Assembly (NCBI GenBank): GCA_002118135.1
Contig: BDIU01000079.1
Span: forward strand, 124,001 to 188,000
Direction of reading: 5' to 3'
From: Trebouxia sp. TZW2008
Lineage: Eukaryota > Chlorophyta > Trebouxiophyceae > Trebouxiales > Trebouxiaceae
DNA: 64,000 nucleotides
A program made the translations under genes and the position numbers. The notes under the pieces were generated by a model. The model saw nothing but the letters and a program-made list of their open reading frames with translations. It had not been told where the DNA came from and searched no databases. This document shows, piece by piece, positions 54,512-64,000 of this stretch (the first letter of the stretch is position 1; every line of letters starts with the position of its first letter).

Positions 54512-57500
54512 TCATTTGCAATGCTTGTATGTGCCGCAAGTCAGCGGCTTGCAAGACTGATTCTGCACTGTCTGCAGCTCAAAGACAAAACAACCACACA
54601 GAGCCTCAACAAGAACAAACAAACAATAAACAGACAACAGAAAAGGACAACGTACCTTGAGATTGTCCACCAACTCACAACAACAAACAAACAACAAGTA
54701 GACAACAGAAAAGGACAACAAACCTTGAGATTGTCCATAGCCAGCAACTCTTTGTACCAAGGCTGCAATACCCAATTCATCAAAACATATGGCTTGTCTG
54801 GCAGCAAGTAATTCTCAACTGGCTGAAAATCAAATGACGTCAAAGTTTTATTCTCTTCTGCCTGGCATTGCGTGCTGATCTCCTCCTGAGAAAGCTTGGA
54901 TGCCTGCACGCATATGCAACAAAGTTGCGGGCAAGTGCGTTGTTGGGCGCACACTGCAAGTTTTTACAACTGCTGTGGCTGACCACATGTACCAACTTGG
55001 ACATTCCGGAATGATGAACCAGACAAAAGTTGCAACAGTTGAATATGTAGTTCTCAGCTGTGGCTCTGCATGTTTGAAGCTCGTTGACATCAATGCTAAT
55101 CATACCAATGCAACAAAAGATTTCAACTGCTCAAACCCTAAGATTTCAGCTCAAAAGCATAAGAAGCAAGCATTGAGCGCTCGTTGGTTTTGTCATTCAA
55201 ACACATGCTGGGCGTCATAGCATGTCATAGAGCAGAGAAAAGGGGTCACCTTAGTCAACGCACTGGGGCCTAAAACATTGACAGGACGCATGGCACATAC
55301 GTCATCGATGACACCAATTTTGTCAACTGGGTAGCCAGCCATGTATGGCCATATGTAGTCTAAGCCACAACCTGCATCATGCAGTAATGTCTTTTTGTTC
55401 CATATGTCATCGATGACACCATCTCACCAGCTCAGTAGCCAGCCATGTGTGGCCATATGTAGTCTAAGCCATAACCTGCATCATGCAATAATGTCTTTTT
55501 GCTCCATATGTCATTGATGACACCCATCTCACCAGCTTAGTAGCCAGCCAAATATGGCCATATGTTGTCTGAGCCACAACCTGCGTCTGCAATAAGGTGC
55601 AGCAACAATATGTCGTTTTGCATGTGCCAACATATTGCGCATTTCATGATCCCAACGGAAAGCATACATGCAGCATGACTTGCATCAAAAGGCACAATCG
55701 CACGCTGCACTTGACAAAAACAGACACTATGGTAGCAATAGTGCTTGCCCAGCATTTCTCAGTCTTGCCGCAAAATGCAATAACCTCCACTCTCACCAGC
55801 AACAACAAGCTGTCAAGCCATGCATTGTCTCAATTCGGGTTTGTATGCTTCAGTAACAGGACCTAGCACCTTGTAACACCAGAAAGAGATCACATTGTTT
55901 ATGCCAAAACAAGTCACCTTGATCAGCCTGCTGCAGGGACAGCACAACATGCTCATGCCAGAAACTGCGGCTCCAAAGGGGGGCAAGCGTCTCAACATAG
56001 GTGAGGTAGCGCAGCAGCAATGTCCCGTGCATCTGCAAGTCTGACTGCTTTGCCACAGTATCTTGTCCAGAGCACCAGGAGGGTTGAGCCAAGGCAAGCT
56101 CATATTCTGCCGTCAGCTCAAACATTCTGCATTATACATGAATCCCTGTTCTGCTTACTGGAGGTTTTGAAGGATACTTCAGCAGACTTTGCCAGTCTGA
56201 CTGCTTTGCCACAGTATCTTGTCCAGAGCACCAGGATGGCTGGGCTAAGGCAAGCTCGTATTCTGCCGTCAGCTCAAACATTCTGCATAAAACAAAACCC
56301 CATGTCTTGCTTACTGGAGGTTTTGAAGGATAATTCAGAAAATTTTGCCAGTCTGACTGCTTTGCCGCAGTGCCCTGTCCTGAGCACCAGGAGGATTGAG
56401 CCGAGGCAAGCTCGTACTCTGCCGTCAATTCAGACATTCTGCATAACAGAAAACTGCCTGTATTGCTTACTGGAACTTCAAAGGAATGGTCAAAATTTGC
56501 CAGTCTGACTGCTTTGCCATGGTGTCTTGTCCTGACCACCATGAGGGCTGGGCCAAGGCAAGCTCGTACTCTGCTGTCAGCTCCATCCCCCCTGAGTTGT
56601 ACGCTGGAGAGGGCACCACATAACTGATATAGCGCAGCAGCAATGTGCCATGCATCTGCAAGTCTTACTGCGTTGCCATCAGCTCAAACATTCTGCACCA
56701 AACACAATCTGAGCATACATGCTGTTGTTGTAGGTGACGGCGTTCACAAGGAACAGCCCATTGGTTTGATGCTGGAAGGCACCAACCAGTAGCTCAAGTA
56801 CTGCAGGCTCACGCTCAAGCCTAGTCAAGTCTTAGCGAGCACTACAATGCACATACTCCAGTGGGAAACCCTATTGCATACTCACTGCATTGTCACAAGG
56901 CCTTTGCAAGCCAATGACCTCAACAAACAGCCTCATAGCGTAATGAGGGCGTGCCCTGCTACAGCTGTGTCTTCAGATCAAACACTTTGCACCAAAGCTG
57001 ACCTGCCTGCCTGATTTGTTTGAGAGGAAACCACATGATTCCTGTCCCAAGCATACAATGATGCACATGTGTTCTGGGCAGCCTACCAGCCTCCAGGCTG
57101 CTGCCATATTGCAACAGAACACCTGTTTGGGGTACAGTCTCAGAGCAACATATTCATGCAAAACCGAGCTTATCATTGCTGCTGCAGATCAACATCCAAA
57201 TTCTTGTTCATGACTTGTTGACTCACCTGTTGACAGAATCTACAGTCTGGATTATGGCATCCTCAGGGAAGTAAATGTAGTCATAGCGCCCCACAATTTC
57301 CTGCTGCCACTGTGTGTCCTGACTAAGCTCATGCAAAGCTGCATACCGCCCTGTTGTGATGGCTTGATGGTGCCCAAACACTGCCACACAATGCTGACAG
57401 GCTGACTGCACTTGTTGCACGTTCTTTTGTGCAGTAACCGCCAAAGTATCATACTTGGCTGAAGAGTTGTGATGCAACCACCTGCATTTGGACACCTGCT

Positions 57501-58674
57501 GTTAAGCGTTTGCACGGTTATGTATGTCTGGCTTTGGACAGGATTGTAGTAGGCACTTGAGTTTAGGTGTTGGTGCACTTATGTGCTTTGTGGCTGGCTG
57601 TCGACAGAGTTGAGTGCAGTTCAGTTGAGATTTTGGTACACTTACGTGCTTTGTGGCTGGCTTTAGACAGAGTTGAGTACAGTTCACTGCTTCTGTATGT
57701 ACCTCCTTGGGTCATGGAAGCTCATTGACATGCACGTCGCGGATGATAATGGTCACGATGATGATGGCGATGACAACTCCAGCATGATAGGTGACAGCTA
57801 GAGCGTGGCAGCACTGTGGTCAGGATCAGATACAGACCTCATGCCAAATGCAAAAGTGTGTGCACAAAACACAGTCTCGTGTTTGCAAAGGCTCTTTGAG
57901 AATGCTTGGGCATTAAATGGCATGAAAGTCTGCCTGAGCATGCACCAACATGCATTGACGTTGCGTGTTGACTGATGACGTCGTAGCAGAATTGTAAAAA
58001 TTGGGTCTAGGACCAAATACCTGGAATATCCTGGCACCACCACAACAACCAGAAACTTGCTTTGCCCTGCAACAGTCATCAAACTGTCAGCCTCTGAAGC
58101 GCACAAAGTGCCCACAGAACTGACTTTGACCACTATGGCCACACAGCTCTGACATATGGTTCATTGATAAAGCCATGAACGTCGTCTCAGCTTGCTTAGC
58201 AAGCGTGCAGTACCAGCGCAACAATCAGGATGAAGACCAAAGTCAGGCTATGCCATTTACTGTTGTCATGTTGATGTTTTCGCTCTGTGCTTACCTGAGC
58301 TCTCAGTCACTGACCCAGCTTCCGTGCTGGAGGTTCTGAAAGCTCAGCAAGCACACAAAAGCAATGACAGCAACGACGGCTGAGTGTGACAATCTACAGT
58401 GGTGTGATGACATTTCGATACCTGAGCTCTCGGTCACAGACCCAGTATCTGTGCCAAGAGATGTGTTGCCAATGTTGCCGATGGTGCTGATGGCGCTGCT
58501 GATGGTACGGATGTGGTGATGGATTCGCAGCCTTGCTGCAATTGTGTTGCCTGTTGAAATGAGCCTAAAGCCTTTGTTAGGACCGTAAGCTGCATTCTTC
58601 ACATCATATACCTCTGCAAGAACCAGCAGTCTGACTGAGCGCGTTGAGCACAACAACAACCCAGATCCCGCCAT
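54512..58674 (-). CDS. DUF707-like protein, gene A
   Basis: Seven exons: 58674-58422, 58066-58021, 57481-57227, 56126-55918, 55371-55250, 54903-54724 and 54571-54512. All phases close; 374 aa from ATG 58674 (an upstream start is not excluded). Landmarks in order: KFLVVVVVPGYSRW (about 88-101), GRYDYIYFPEDAI at 164-176, AEYELALAQPSW, YLTYVETLAPLWSRSFW, GCGLDYIWPYMAGYPVDKIG, VIDDVCAMRP, and a Cys-containing end NQSCKPLTCGTYKHCK. These match, in order and spacing, the plant and algal DUF707 family (YDYIFxxDED, ISQPAL, WVEMMAPVFSRxAW, GLDxxLGY, VGVVDxE), thought to be Golgi-type glycosyltransferase-like enzymes. Where relatives have an acidic D-E-D or D-D-D triplet this copy has F-P-E-D. The N-terminal 25 residues are moderately hydrophobic and may be a signal anchor. 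Five boundaries carry echoes. Confidence 0.8.
54625..54740 (-). repeat. Echo of the end of exon 6, gene A
   Basis: On the minus strand GGACAATCTCAAGGT then TTGTTG or ACGTTG and TCCTTTTCTGTTGTCT occurs at 54740-54700 and again at 54670-54630, about 76 bases apart. Both copies keep AAG|GT. Confidence 0.9.
55250..55605 (-). repeat. Three tandem copies (~115 bp) of exon 5, gene A
   Basis: GTTGTGGCTTAGACTACATA then TGGCCATACATGGCTGGCTA (functional, 55371) is preceded in gene orientation by copies at about 55482 and 55585. Both of these read GGCTGGCTACTGAG or ...ACTAAG, so they hit stops early. GTCATC.ATGACATATG also recurs in each. Confidence 0.92.
55918..56712 (-). repeat. Four tandem copies (~155-200 bp) of the start of exon 4, gene A
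   Basis: Each copy begins GCAGAATGT.TGA.TGA.GGC or a close variant and reads ELTAEYELALAQPSWCSGQD or a variant (ASAQSSWCSGQG; LAQPSWWSGQD). The three outer copies end in ACCTCCA|GTAAGCA or TTCCA|GTAAGCA, a donor. Only the copy starting at 56126 continues into the full exon. Confidence 0.95.
57697..57785 (+). repeat. Repeat shared between introns of DUF707-like genes A and B
   Basis: The order TGTATG.ACCT, CTCATTGA.ATGCACG and GATGATGATGG..ATG here recurs at 61915-62005. The two lie in different introns of the two paralogs, so this is either a remnant of the gene duplication or another dispersed element. Confidence 0.5.
58291..58445 (-). repeat. Echo of the end of exon 1, gene A
   Basis: GGGTCTGTGACCGAGAGCTC ending AG|GTATCG (58445-58417) is repeated as GGGTCAGTGACTGAGAGCTC ending AG|GTAAGC (58316-58286), about 130 bases downstream. 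The second donor is the stronger one, so an alternative exon end is possible. Confidence 0.88.
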
Positions 58675-59429
58675 AATTGCACATTGTAACAGTCTGCAGC
58701 ATGGACTAGTCAGTGCTGCAGCGCATGGCTCATCCTGAGCAAGGCGGGGAAGAAGAGGGTCGCGGGTTGTGGCTGTGCTTACAAGGGAACACTCCAACAA
58801 GGTGACTTACACGCTAACTTCCAGGGGTACCAACTTGTCTGTTACACACATGCTGGCATCAGTGCTAGGTGTGTGTGCTGAAATTCCCAGTAATTGTATA
58901 ATTAGCAAAAGCTAACTCTAGAATAGCATCTTTTGAACAGGATACAGTCAAGAGGGGAAACCCTGTTAAAGATGAAGAACCAATAAGCATCATACCGTAA
59001 GTAAAAGGCAAGAGCTGACCCACATTGAAGCAACAAACCAGGCTGCGGCTGTTCAAGTCACCATGAGCCTTTTGCAACTGAATGCTTGAGATTTGTATGC
59101 AGTCATGACCTTCAATGTTGCCTGTGCAGATGCATGGCGCTGTTCTGTTGTGTCTGCTAGAGTTTGCAGACTTGCAGCCTCGTGATCATTGCATCCTGCT
59201 TGCTGTGTCCTCAGGTGAAGGTGATTGCGCACACATGTCAAATGTCAATGCCCCATGTTTTGAAGTATCAGAGAATGCTGCTTGTTGGAAGAACAGTGTC
59301 ATGTTGGCAGCGGGAATCACATGCATGCAGCAAGGGATGCAACAGGCAACCACTCCCAGCACTACTACCATCAGTCCTGTGATTGCCAATCAACATTGTG
59401 ATGACCACTAACACTAGATGCTTCATTGC

Positions 59430-59760
59430 TGTTGACACCAGGTCAGCAAGCTTGCCTGTGATATCAGCCATGATGCCAGCCAGGTGATTGCGCAAACATG
59501 TCAAGTGCCTATGCCCAGCATGTGAATGTGCCAGATAGGAGCTGCCACTGTCTGGAAGAACCCTTCATGTTTGCAAAGGGGTTCACATGCATTCTGCCAG
59601 GCTACCACAGGCAATGTGCTACTACTATGACTACCATGACATGATCATCCCAACAACATCATGATTGTCAGCATCATCAGTACCATCACTGTTGTTGATA
59701 TGAGGTCACCTGTGATGCCAGCCATGTTCAGCAGTTCTTGATACCAGGGTCGCCACTTCA
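59430..59760 (-). repeat. Echo of the end of the 59812-59710 exon, gene B
   Basis: ATGGCTGGCATCACAG|GTGACC with TCAACAACAG.GATG is echoed about 240 bases on as ATGGCTGATATCACAG|GCAAGC with TCAACAGCAATGA. The echo carries a GC-type donor. Confidence 0.75.
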
Positions 59761-62527
59761 CTCCAAGCCAGGCAATCTCATGATCGCCCAGCCCATATTT
59801 GGTTTGCAGAAGCTGTACCACACAATTAGCGGTCAGCAGGTGCAGTATCTGGTAACACTGGCCTTTTGCCCTGTGCACATGCAATGTAGCTGTCAAAACA
59901 TGCAGCACTTGCTGTGTGGAAGCTGCACGACACAATGAGGGTCACTTAGCACAACAATGGAGAAGCGGTATGACACAACGTTGGCCACTCAGTGAATGCA
60001 AAATCTTGCAAGGCAGTTGCAAGTTGCTCTGTGCACACAGAAAGCTCGATGCAGCTGTCAAAGCAAGCAGCTTGTGCACTTGCAACACGCATTTTGCACA
60101 GGTACAGTCAGAGGCGTGGCATGATGTAGTGCATAAATGTATATTGTTGCAGGCATTGCACATCACGAACAAGCCATGGCTTTGGGAAAAAAAAGAAAAT
60201 TTCAAATGGGGTAATGCAGCACGTATCTGACACAGACATGTGACAGTTCACCTGCTTTGTATGACAAACACTACCCAAAAGGCTCAGTTCTCTGAATATG
60301 CAATACTTGCAATATTGTTTGGTTGTCAGACTTTGACCACAGAGCCTGACTTTGTCAGAGGATTACATTGGGGTGACACTGAAAGTTGAGCAAGACAGTG
60401 CCTTTCTGAACTCCAGACTTATGGGCCCGATGCATGAGCGCGCATCTGTGGGTCTTGTCAAAAGGAGAGAGTGACGCAATTTTGTCACATGTTGGCTTTG
60501 CATGATAACAAAATTCAGCCAACACAGCGCCCTCCTCAGCTCCAGGGTGATTGACTGATTGTTTTCTTTGACCATGCAATTTCGACCACACAGGCTAATG
60601 TTATATGATTGTACCTGAGGGTCGTAATGAAACTTTGCGAGTACAGCGCCCTCCTCCGCTCCAGGGTTATGGGCCTTGTACATGGACACCTTCTTGCTAG
60701 GTTGCAATTCACCTTTAGGGTGCACAACACAAACTGCATGGATGATGGCAATTTTCTCCTGAGGGTACCCTAGGAGATATGGCCAAACCCAATCCAACCC
60801 ATACCCTGCATTTTGCCAATAATGGCAACATCATGACATGATCAAGAGGTTATGTGTGATTGCATTGCAGTCGGCTGCCTCATCCTGCAGTGACGGGTGA
60901 CGCTCACACACTCAAGACAACTAGCAGTATTGGTATGATATCCCTGTTTGTCAGGCAGGCATGTGATTCAAGATCTCTCTTGCCATATGGGTAGCGCCTG
61001 TTGTGCATGAATAGCATAAACATTTTCTTGACCTTCTGATCACAGGCAGTGCTGATGTAGCACCTGTGACCCATCCTATATGCCAAGCAACATATAGGTA
61101 GGTGCCATGGTCTTTTCTGTATTACACATCATAGATTATTTTACGTCCTGGCATGGCTGGAAGGAGAGAATCGAGAACACAAAACAAGAAAATCATCAAA
61201 ACTCAAGAAAAGAGGTTGTGCACCTGTTTCAGCATTCTCAAGAGTGGCCACCACCTGCGAGGTGAAGAAGTGCATGCTGAACATGGGCACCATGATTTCT
61301 ACAAAAGTGGTGAATCGCAGAATGATCCGCGGGTCGCTGAACAGCAGCTGCTGCCATGTGTGCGACTCAAACCAAGAGCACAGGCTGGGCTGAGCCAAAT
61401 GCAGGCCATAATACTGCATTATGGCAAATGCTGTACTCATGGAGGCAGCAGTCTGGGCAATGTCATCATCTGTAACGTACAACTGCGAGCACATGACGCA
61501 TGATGAGCACATGTCTAGCATCTGTGTATGGTGATCATGCGCATGTGATGAATATGTGCATGTGACAAACATGTTCATGAAACCAATATGCGCATGAAGT
61601 CAGTATCAGCAGGTGACCACAGGAGGCTTCGGTATGATGTCATCATCTCTGACATACAACTGCAAGCACATGACACATGATGAGCATATGTTCAGCATCT
61701 GTGTGTGCGTGCATGTGATCTTAACAGGCTCTCGCAACAATGTCATCATCTGTGACGCACAATTGCAAGCACACGACACATGATGAGCATCTATAGTTGA
61801 TGAGCATGGTTCTGTTTGCACTTAGCTGGGTCAAATGCAAGCACCACAACACCTGATGAAGCATATGTTGAGCATCTGTAAGTAATGAGCATGCGCACCT
61901 GTTGAACATATGTTTTGTATGCACCTAGCTGGGGTGTAAAACCTCATTGAAATGCACGTTTGCAAAGCACATTGATGATGATGGTAACGATGCTGACTGT
62001 GATGAACGGCACAGTCAACTACATGTTCAGCTCTTAAAACCTCATAAATCTTACCATTTTGAGCATCCAGTGAAAAGCAGCAAGATGATGATGTGGAAGC
62101 CATATGCCTGAGATTGAGTAGTTCAGCTGCCGATCAAGTGTGAACCCATGCCGACAACGCACAAAAAACAAGCTGAGGTGAAGCAGCCAAACATGCTCAC
62201 GGCAGCAGCAACGTTGGCTGTCAACTTTGAATCATTGCATATGGTTATTATCATGATGATGACGATCAATTTCAGATCTTGCAGCAAAAAGTATCCTGCT
62301 ACAAGTTGGTTTGCATGTAGCGCTTCGCAGCCAAGTGCATCACCTGCTTGTACTGCTTTGCAAATTTTGTCTGAAAGACTTCAGACTGTGCAAACTTGTA
62401 CAGAAAGCTCCATTTTGTTCCGGAGCCTGACTCAACATGGACGCACTGATCACAGGTGAAGTTGGTGCGTTCACCAAAGTAGAAGGCTGCCAGGTCCCAG
62501 TTGGCATCAGCAAATCCTTCAAACCAT
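59710..62527 (-). CDS. DUF707-like protein, gene B (both ends unresolved)
   Basis: Phase-consistent exons: 62527-62344, 61482-61224 and 60805-60615; a probable further exon is 59812-59710. They read RWFEGFADANWDLAAFYFG, VFQTKFAKQYKQ, LYVTDDDIAQTAASMSTAF, YGLHLAQPSLCSWFESHTW, ILRFTTFVEIMVPMFSMHFF, GYGLDWVWPYLLGYPQEKIA, IIHAVCVVHPKGE and AHNPGAEEGAVLAKFHYDPQ, then EIAWLGVKWRPWYQELLNM. This is collinear with gene A and with DUF707; here the acidic triplet D-D-D is intact. Genes A and B lie head to tail on the same strand and are diverged paralogs with partly different intron positions. The N-terminal exon should lie between 62560 and about 63500 and the last one before 59700; neither is certain. 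Enzyme function is inferred from the family's glycosyltransferase-like look only. Confidence 0.75.
60360..60690 (-). repeat. Three tandem copies of the end of gene B exon 3
   Basis: The minus strand reads NPGAEEGAVLAKFHYDPQ (functional), then HPGAEEGAVLAEFCYHAK about 125 bases on, then KSGVQKGTVLLNFQCHPN about 110 bases further. The copies extend downstream of the functional exon end. Confidence 0.92.
61440..61810 (-). repeat. Three copies of the D-D-D exon start, gene B
   Basis: The functional exon start reads LYVTDDDIAQ. Upstream in gene orientation are LYVRDDDIIP (about 61660) and LCVTDDDIVA (about 61765), each preceded by the same ~50 intron bases (CATCATGTGTC.TGTGCTTGC). Each copy keeps a GCAG or GCA before the codon for leucine. 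Confidence 0.9.
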
Positions 62528-62604
62528 CTGCAACAAATGACACACAGTGAACAAGCTCTCTCTCAAGTCCTTCCTCTCTAGCAGTGTCAGTCCTTCGCTA
62601 AGCA

Positions 62605-62662
62605 TGCATGCTAGACAGGCTCAGCAGGCCTAACTAGGTATGTGCTGGAGCAATCAACTGTG
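62605..62662 (-). repeat. Dispersed repeat family 1, copy h (minus orientation)
   Basis: CATGCTAGACAGGCTCAGCA, then CCTAACTAGGTA and CTGGAGCAATCAACTGTG. Reverse complement of the family scheme. Confidence 0.88.
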
Positions 62663-63787
62663 TCAGATGCATTGACAAAACATCCTATGCTAGCAAGTCT
62701 ATGTACAGCCTGGCATGCTTGCAGCCTGAGCACATGAGTCAGAGCAATAAAGCATGCTGAACAGGGCACATGGATCACCCATTTCAGTAGCTGCAATAGT
62801 GCTACTATTGCATTGATCAGGTCCCATGCAACCTTTTGAGAATAATCACAACACAGCAACACCTTTCATGGGTTGAGGAGTCCCCAATAGCAGCCACAAC
62901 CAAATTTGTTCTTTGGCTGCCTACGTTGGGCAGGAAGCAGTGTTGCAAAACAGGCATCTGTTGACCACAATGCAAGCTACAAACTTGACAAACCTAAATT
63001 TGTATCAGCAGCATTTTGAACTTGCAGAAGAGGTCGAGCGATCCTTTTCAGTTCGGCCTGCGTCACAATCGCGACATCAACACAACCGGCACGTTGCAAG
63101 CAACTTTTTCTGCTGCTAAATGCTCTATAAAAGGGAACAGAAGCTATGCTGGCATTTGCGCTTGGCACGTGCAGACCGTTGACCCAAGCAAGCTTTCGGT
63201 TGTTCAGCTCTCAAGTTGGGCGGTGCGATCAAATGCTGGGCGCGATCAAGCACATTCAATCATGGCAACAGCTCCTCAGCTCATACCTCGGCGCTGCAAC
63301 TGAGAACAGCACAGGTGACGAGCGTCAGCACTTGGCTGGCGAGCAGCCTCCGGCTCATCTGCTGTGGCACGTCCCACTGCCGACGAGGGTACTGTGCATG
63401 AAGCAGCAAGTTGACGATCAGACGCTACTCGCTTCATGCATGCTTGCGATGTGGGACATGTGACACCGTCGCGAGGCTGCAGGTCGAATTTGCATCTGCC
63501 GCGCTTTGCTTTCTGATGATTTAGTCATCACCACCAAACTTTAGGGCACACAGGTTGACGACGCAACATCGAAGCGACAGAAACTCTGCCGTCGGTCCAC
63601 TTTCACGAAGACTCGGCCAGGCTGTGATACCGTGACTGGCACCTCAGCTACCTGAAGAAATTGCCGAAACCGTTTCTTGTCGTGCAACTGCAGTACATGT
63701 TCAGCAGCATCCTTGCGGTGGGTAACTTTGAATGTACTTTGAATTGAAGTCGAAGCGACACAATTGTCTCAGACGCTGAATACATAA

Positions 63788-63886
63788 TAAATAGTAATTA
63801 CAACATGTTTCAGCATATAAGGTAGGGAGATAGGTATGTGTGGCACAAGATCCTATCTCGCCAGGCAGGCTTGTCTTGAGCCTCGC
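63788..63886 (+). repeat. Dispersed repeat family 2, copy 2
   Basis: TAATTACAACATGTTTCAGC, GGTATGTGTGGC and CCAGGCAGGCTTGTCTTGAG match 12770-12840 in order, with an extra ~25 bases in the middle. Confidence 0.65.
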
Positions 63887-64000
63887 GATATGGACGCCTG
63901 ATATTCAACTGTTGAAAGTCAGACAACACAATGTCAGACGCCATGCAATGAACGGAATGCCGTGTTTGTCCGTCGCGTGGCTGCCCAGCATCGGTGCTGA

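Larger units (their letters stand above)
62528..64000. other. Unresolved; expected 5' end of gene B
   Basis: The N-terminal exon(s) of gene B should be in the first kilobase. A minus-strand frame at 63168-62977 is open but shows no family motif. The right end shows no feature other than repeat family 2. Confidence 0.35.

Overview
The window is nuclear DNA of a green alga, most likely a trebouxiophyte (inference). It encodes plastid-targeted proteins of photosynthetic eukaryotes: HCF136/Ycf48 with a twin-arginine thylakoid signal, plastid acetyl-CoA carboxylase BCCP, and an OPR-type protein with a RAP domain. Genes are broken into many short exons with GT...AG introns and TGCAG acceptors. No prokaryotic operon structure, rRNA, tRNA, CRISPR array or autonomous transposon was seen. 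Exon models were built by hand from splice sites, reading phase and family resemblance; where all phases close, this is stated.

Layout: 1-3.8 kb, 3' part of a secreted or type I membrane glycoprotein of LolA-like type (+). 5.2-5.6 kb, two exons of a cupin-like protein (-). 6.8-8.6 kb, an intronless 595-aa leucine-rich-repeat protein (+). 9.7-14.5 kb, an acidic protein with a C-terminal membrane segment and a candidate ATG8-binding motif, possibly ATI-like (+). 15.4-18.7 kb, HCF136 (-), with two GC-AG introns. 19.7-20.7 kb, an unknown 132-aa protein (-). 21.8-25.5 kb, plastid BCCP (-). 25.9-27.5 kb, weak candidates. 27.9-31.2 kb, a 400-aa hydrophilic LEA/dehydrin-like protein (-). 32.0-47.1 kb, a very large OPR/RAP gene ending in a SAP-like motif (+). 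47.9-49.5 kb, a secreted intradiol ring-cleavage dioxygenase (+). 51.1-53.0 kb, a possible BTB-type protein (-). 54.5-58.7 kb and 59.7-62.5 kb, two tandem DUF707-like genes (-).

The most unusual property is shared by nearly all the intron-containing genes. Splice-boundary segments (some intron plus the adjoining part of an exon) are repeated in tandem inside the introns, two to five times and variably decayed. Repeats of an exon's start lie upstream of that exon, and repeats of its end lie downstream. I call these exon echoes. Good examples are five copies of an OPR exon start (37.6-38.4 kb), four copies of the RAP core (43.9-44.4 kb), four copies of a DUF707 exon start (55.9-56.7 kb), a decayed BCCP biotinylation exon (22.7 kb) and a terminal exon present three times with two open copies (14.2-14.5 kb). 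These arrays may explain intron growth and could supply alternative exons.

The genes do not form one pathway. Three serve the plastid (PSII assembly, fatty-acid synthesis, probable organelle RNA metabolism), several are secretory or membrane proteins, and the remainder are putative regulatory, stress or unknown proteins. A short dispersed repeat found in introns and flanks on both strands is probably a small non-autonomous element.
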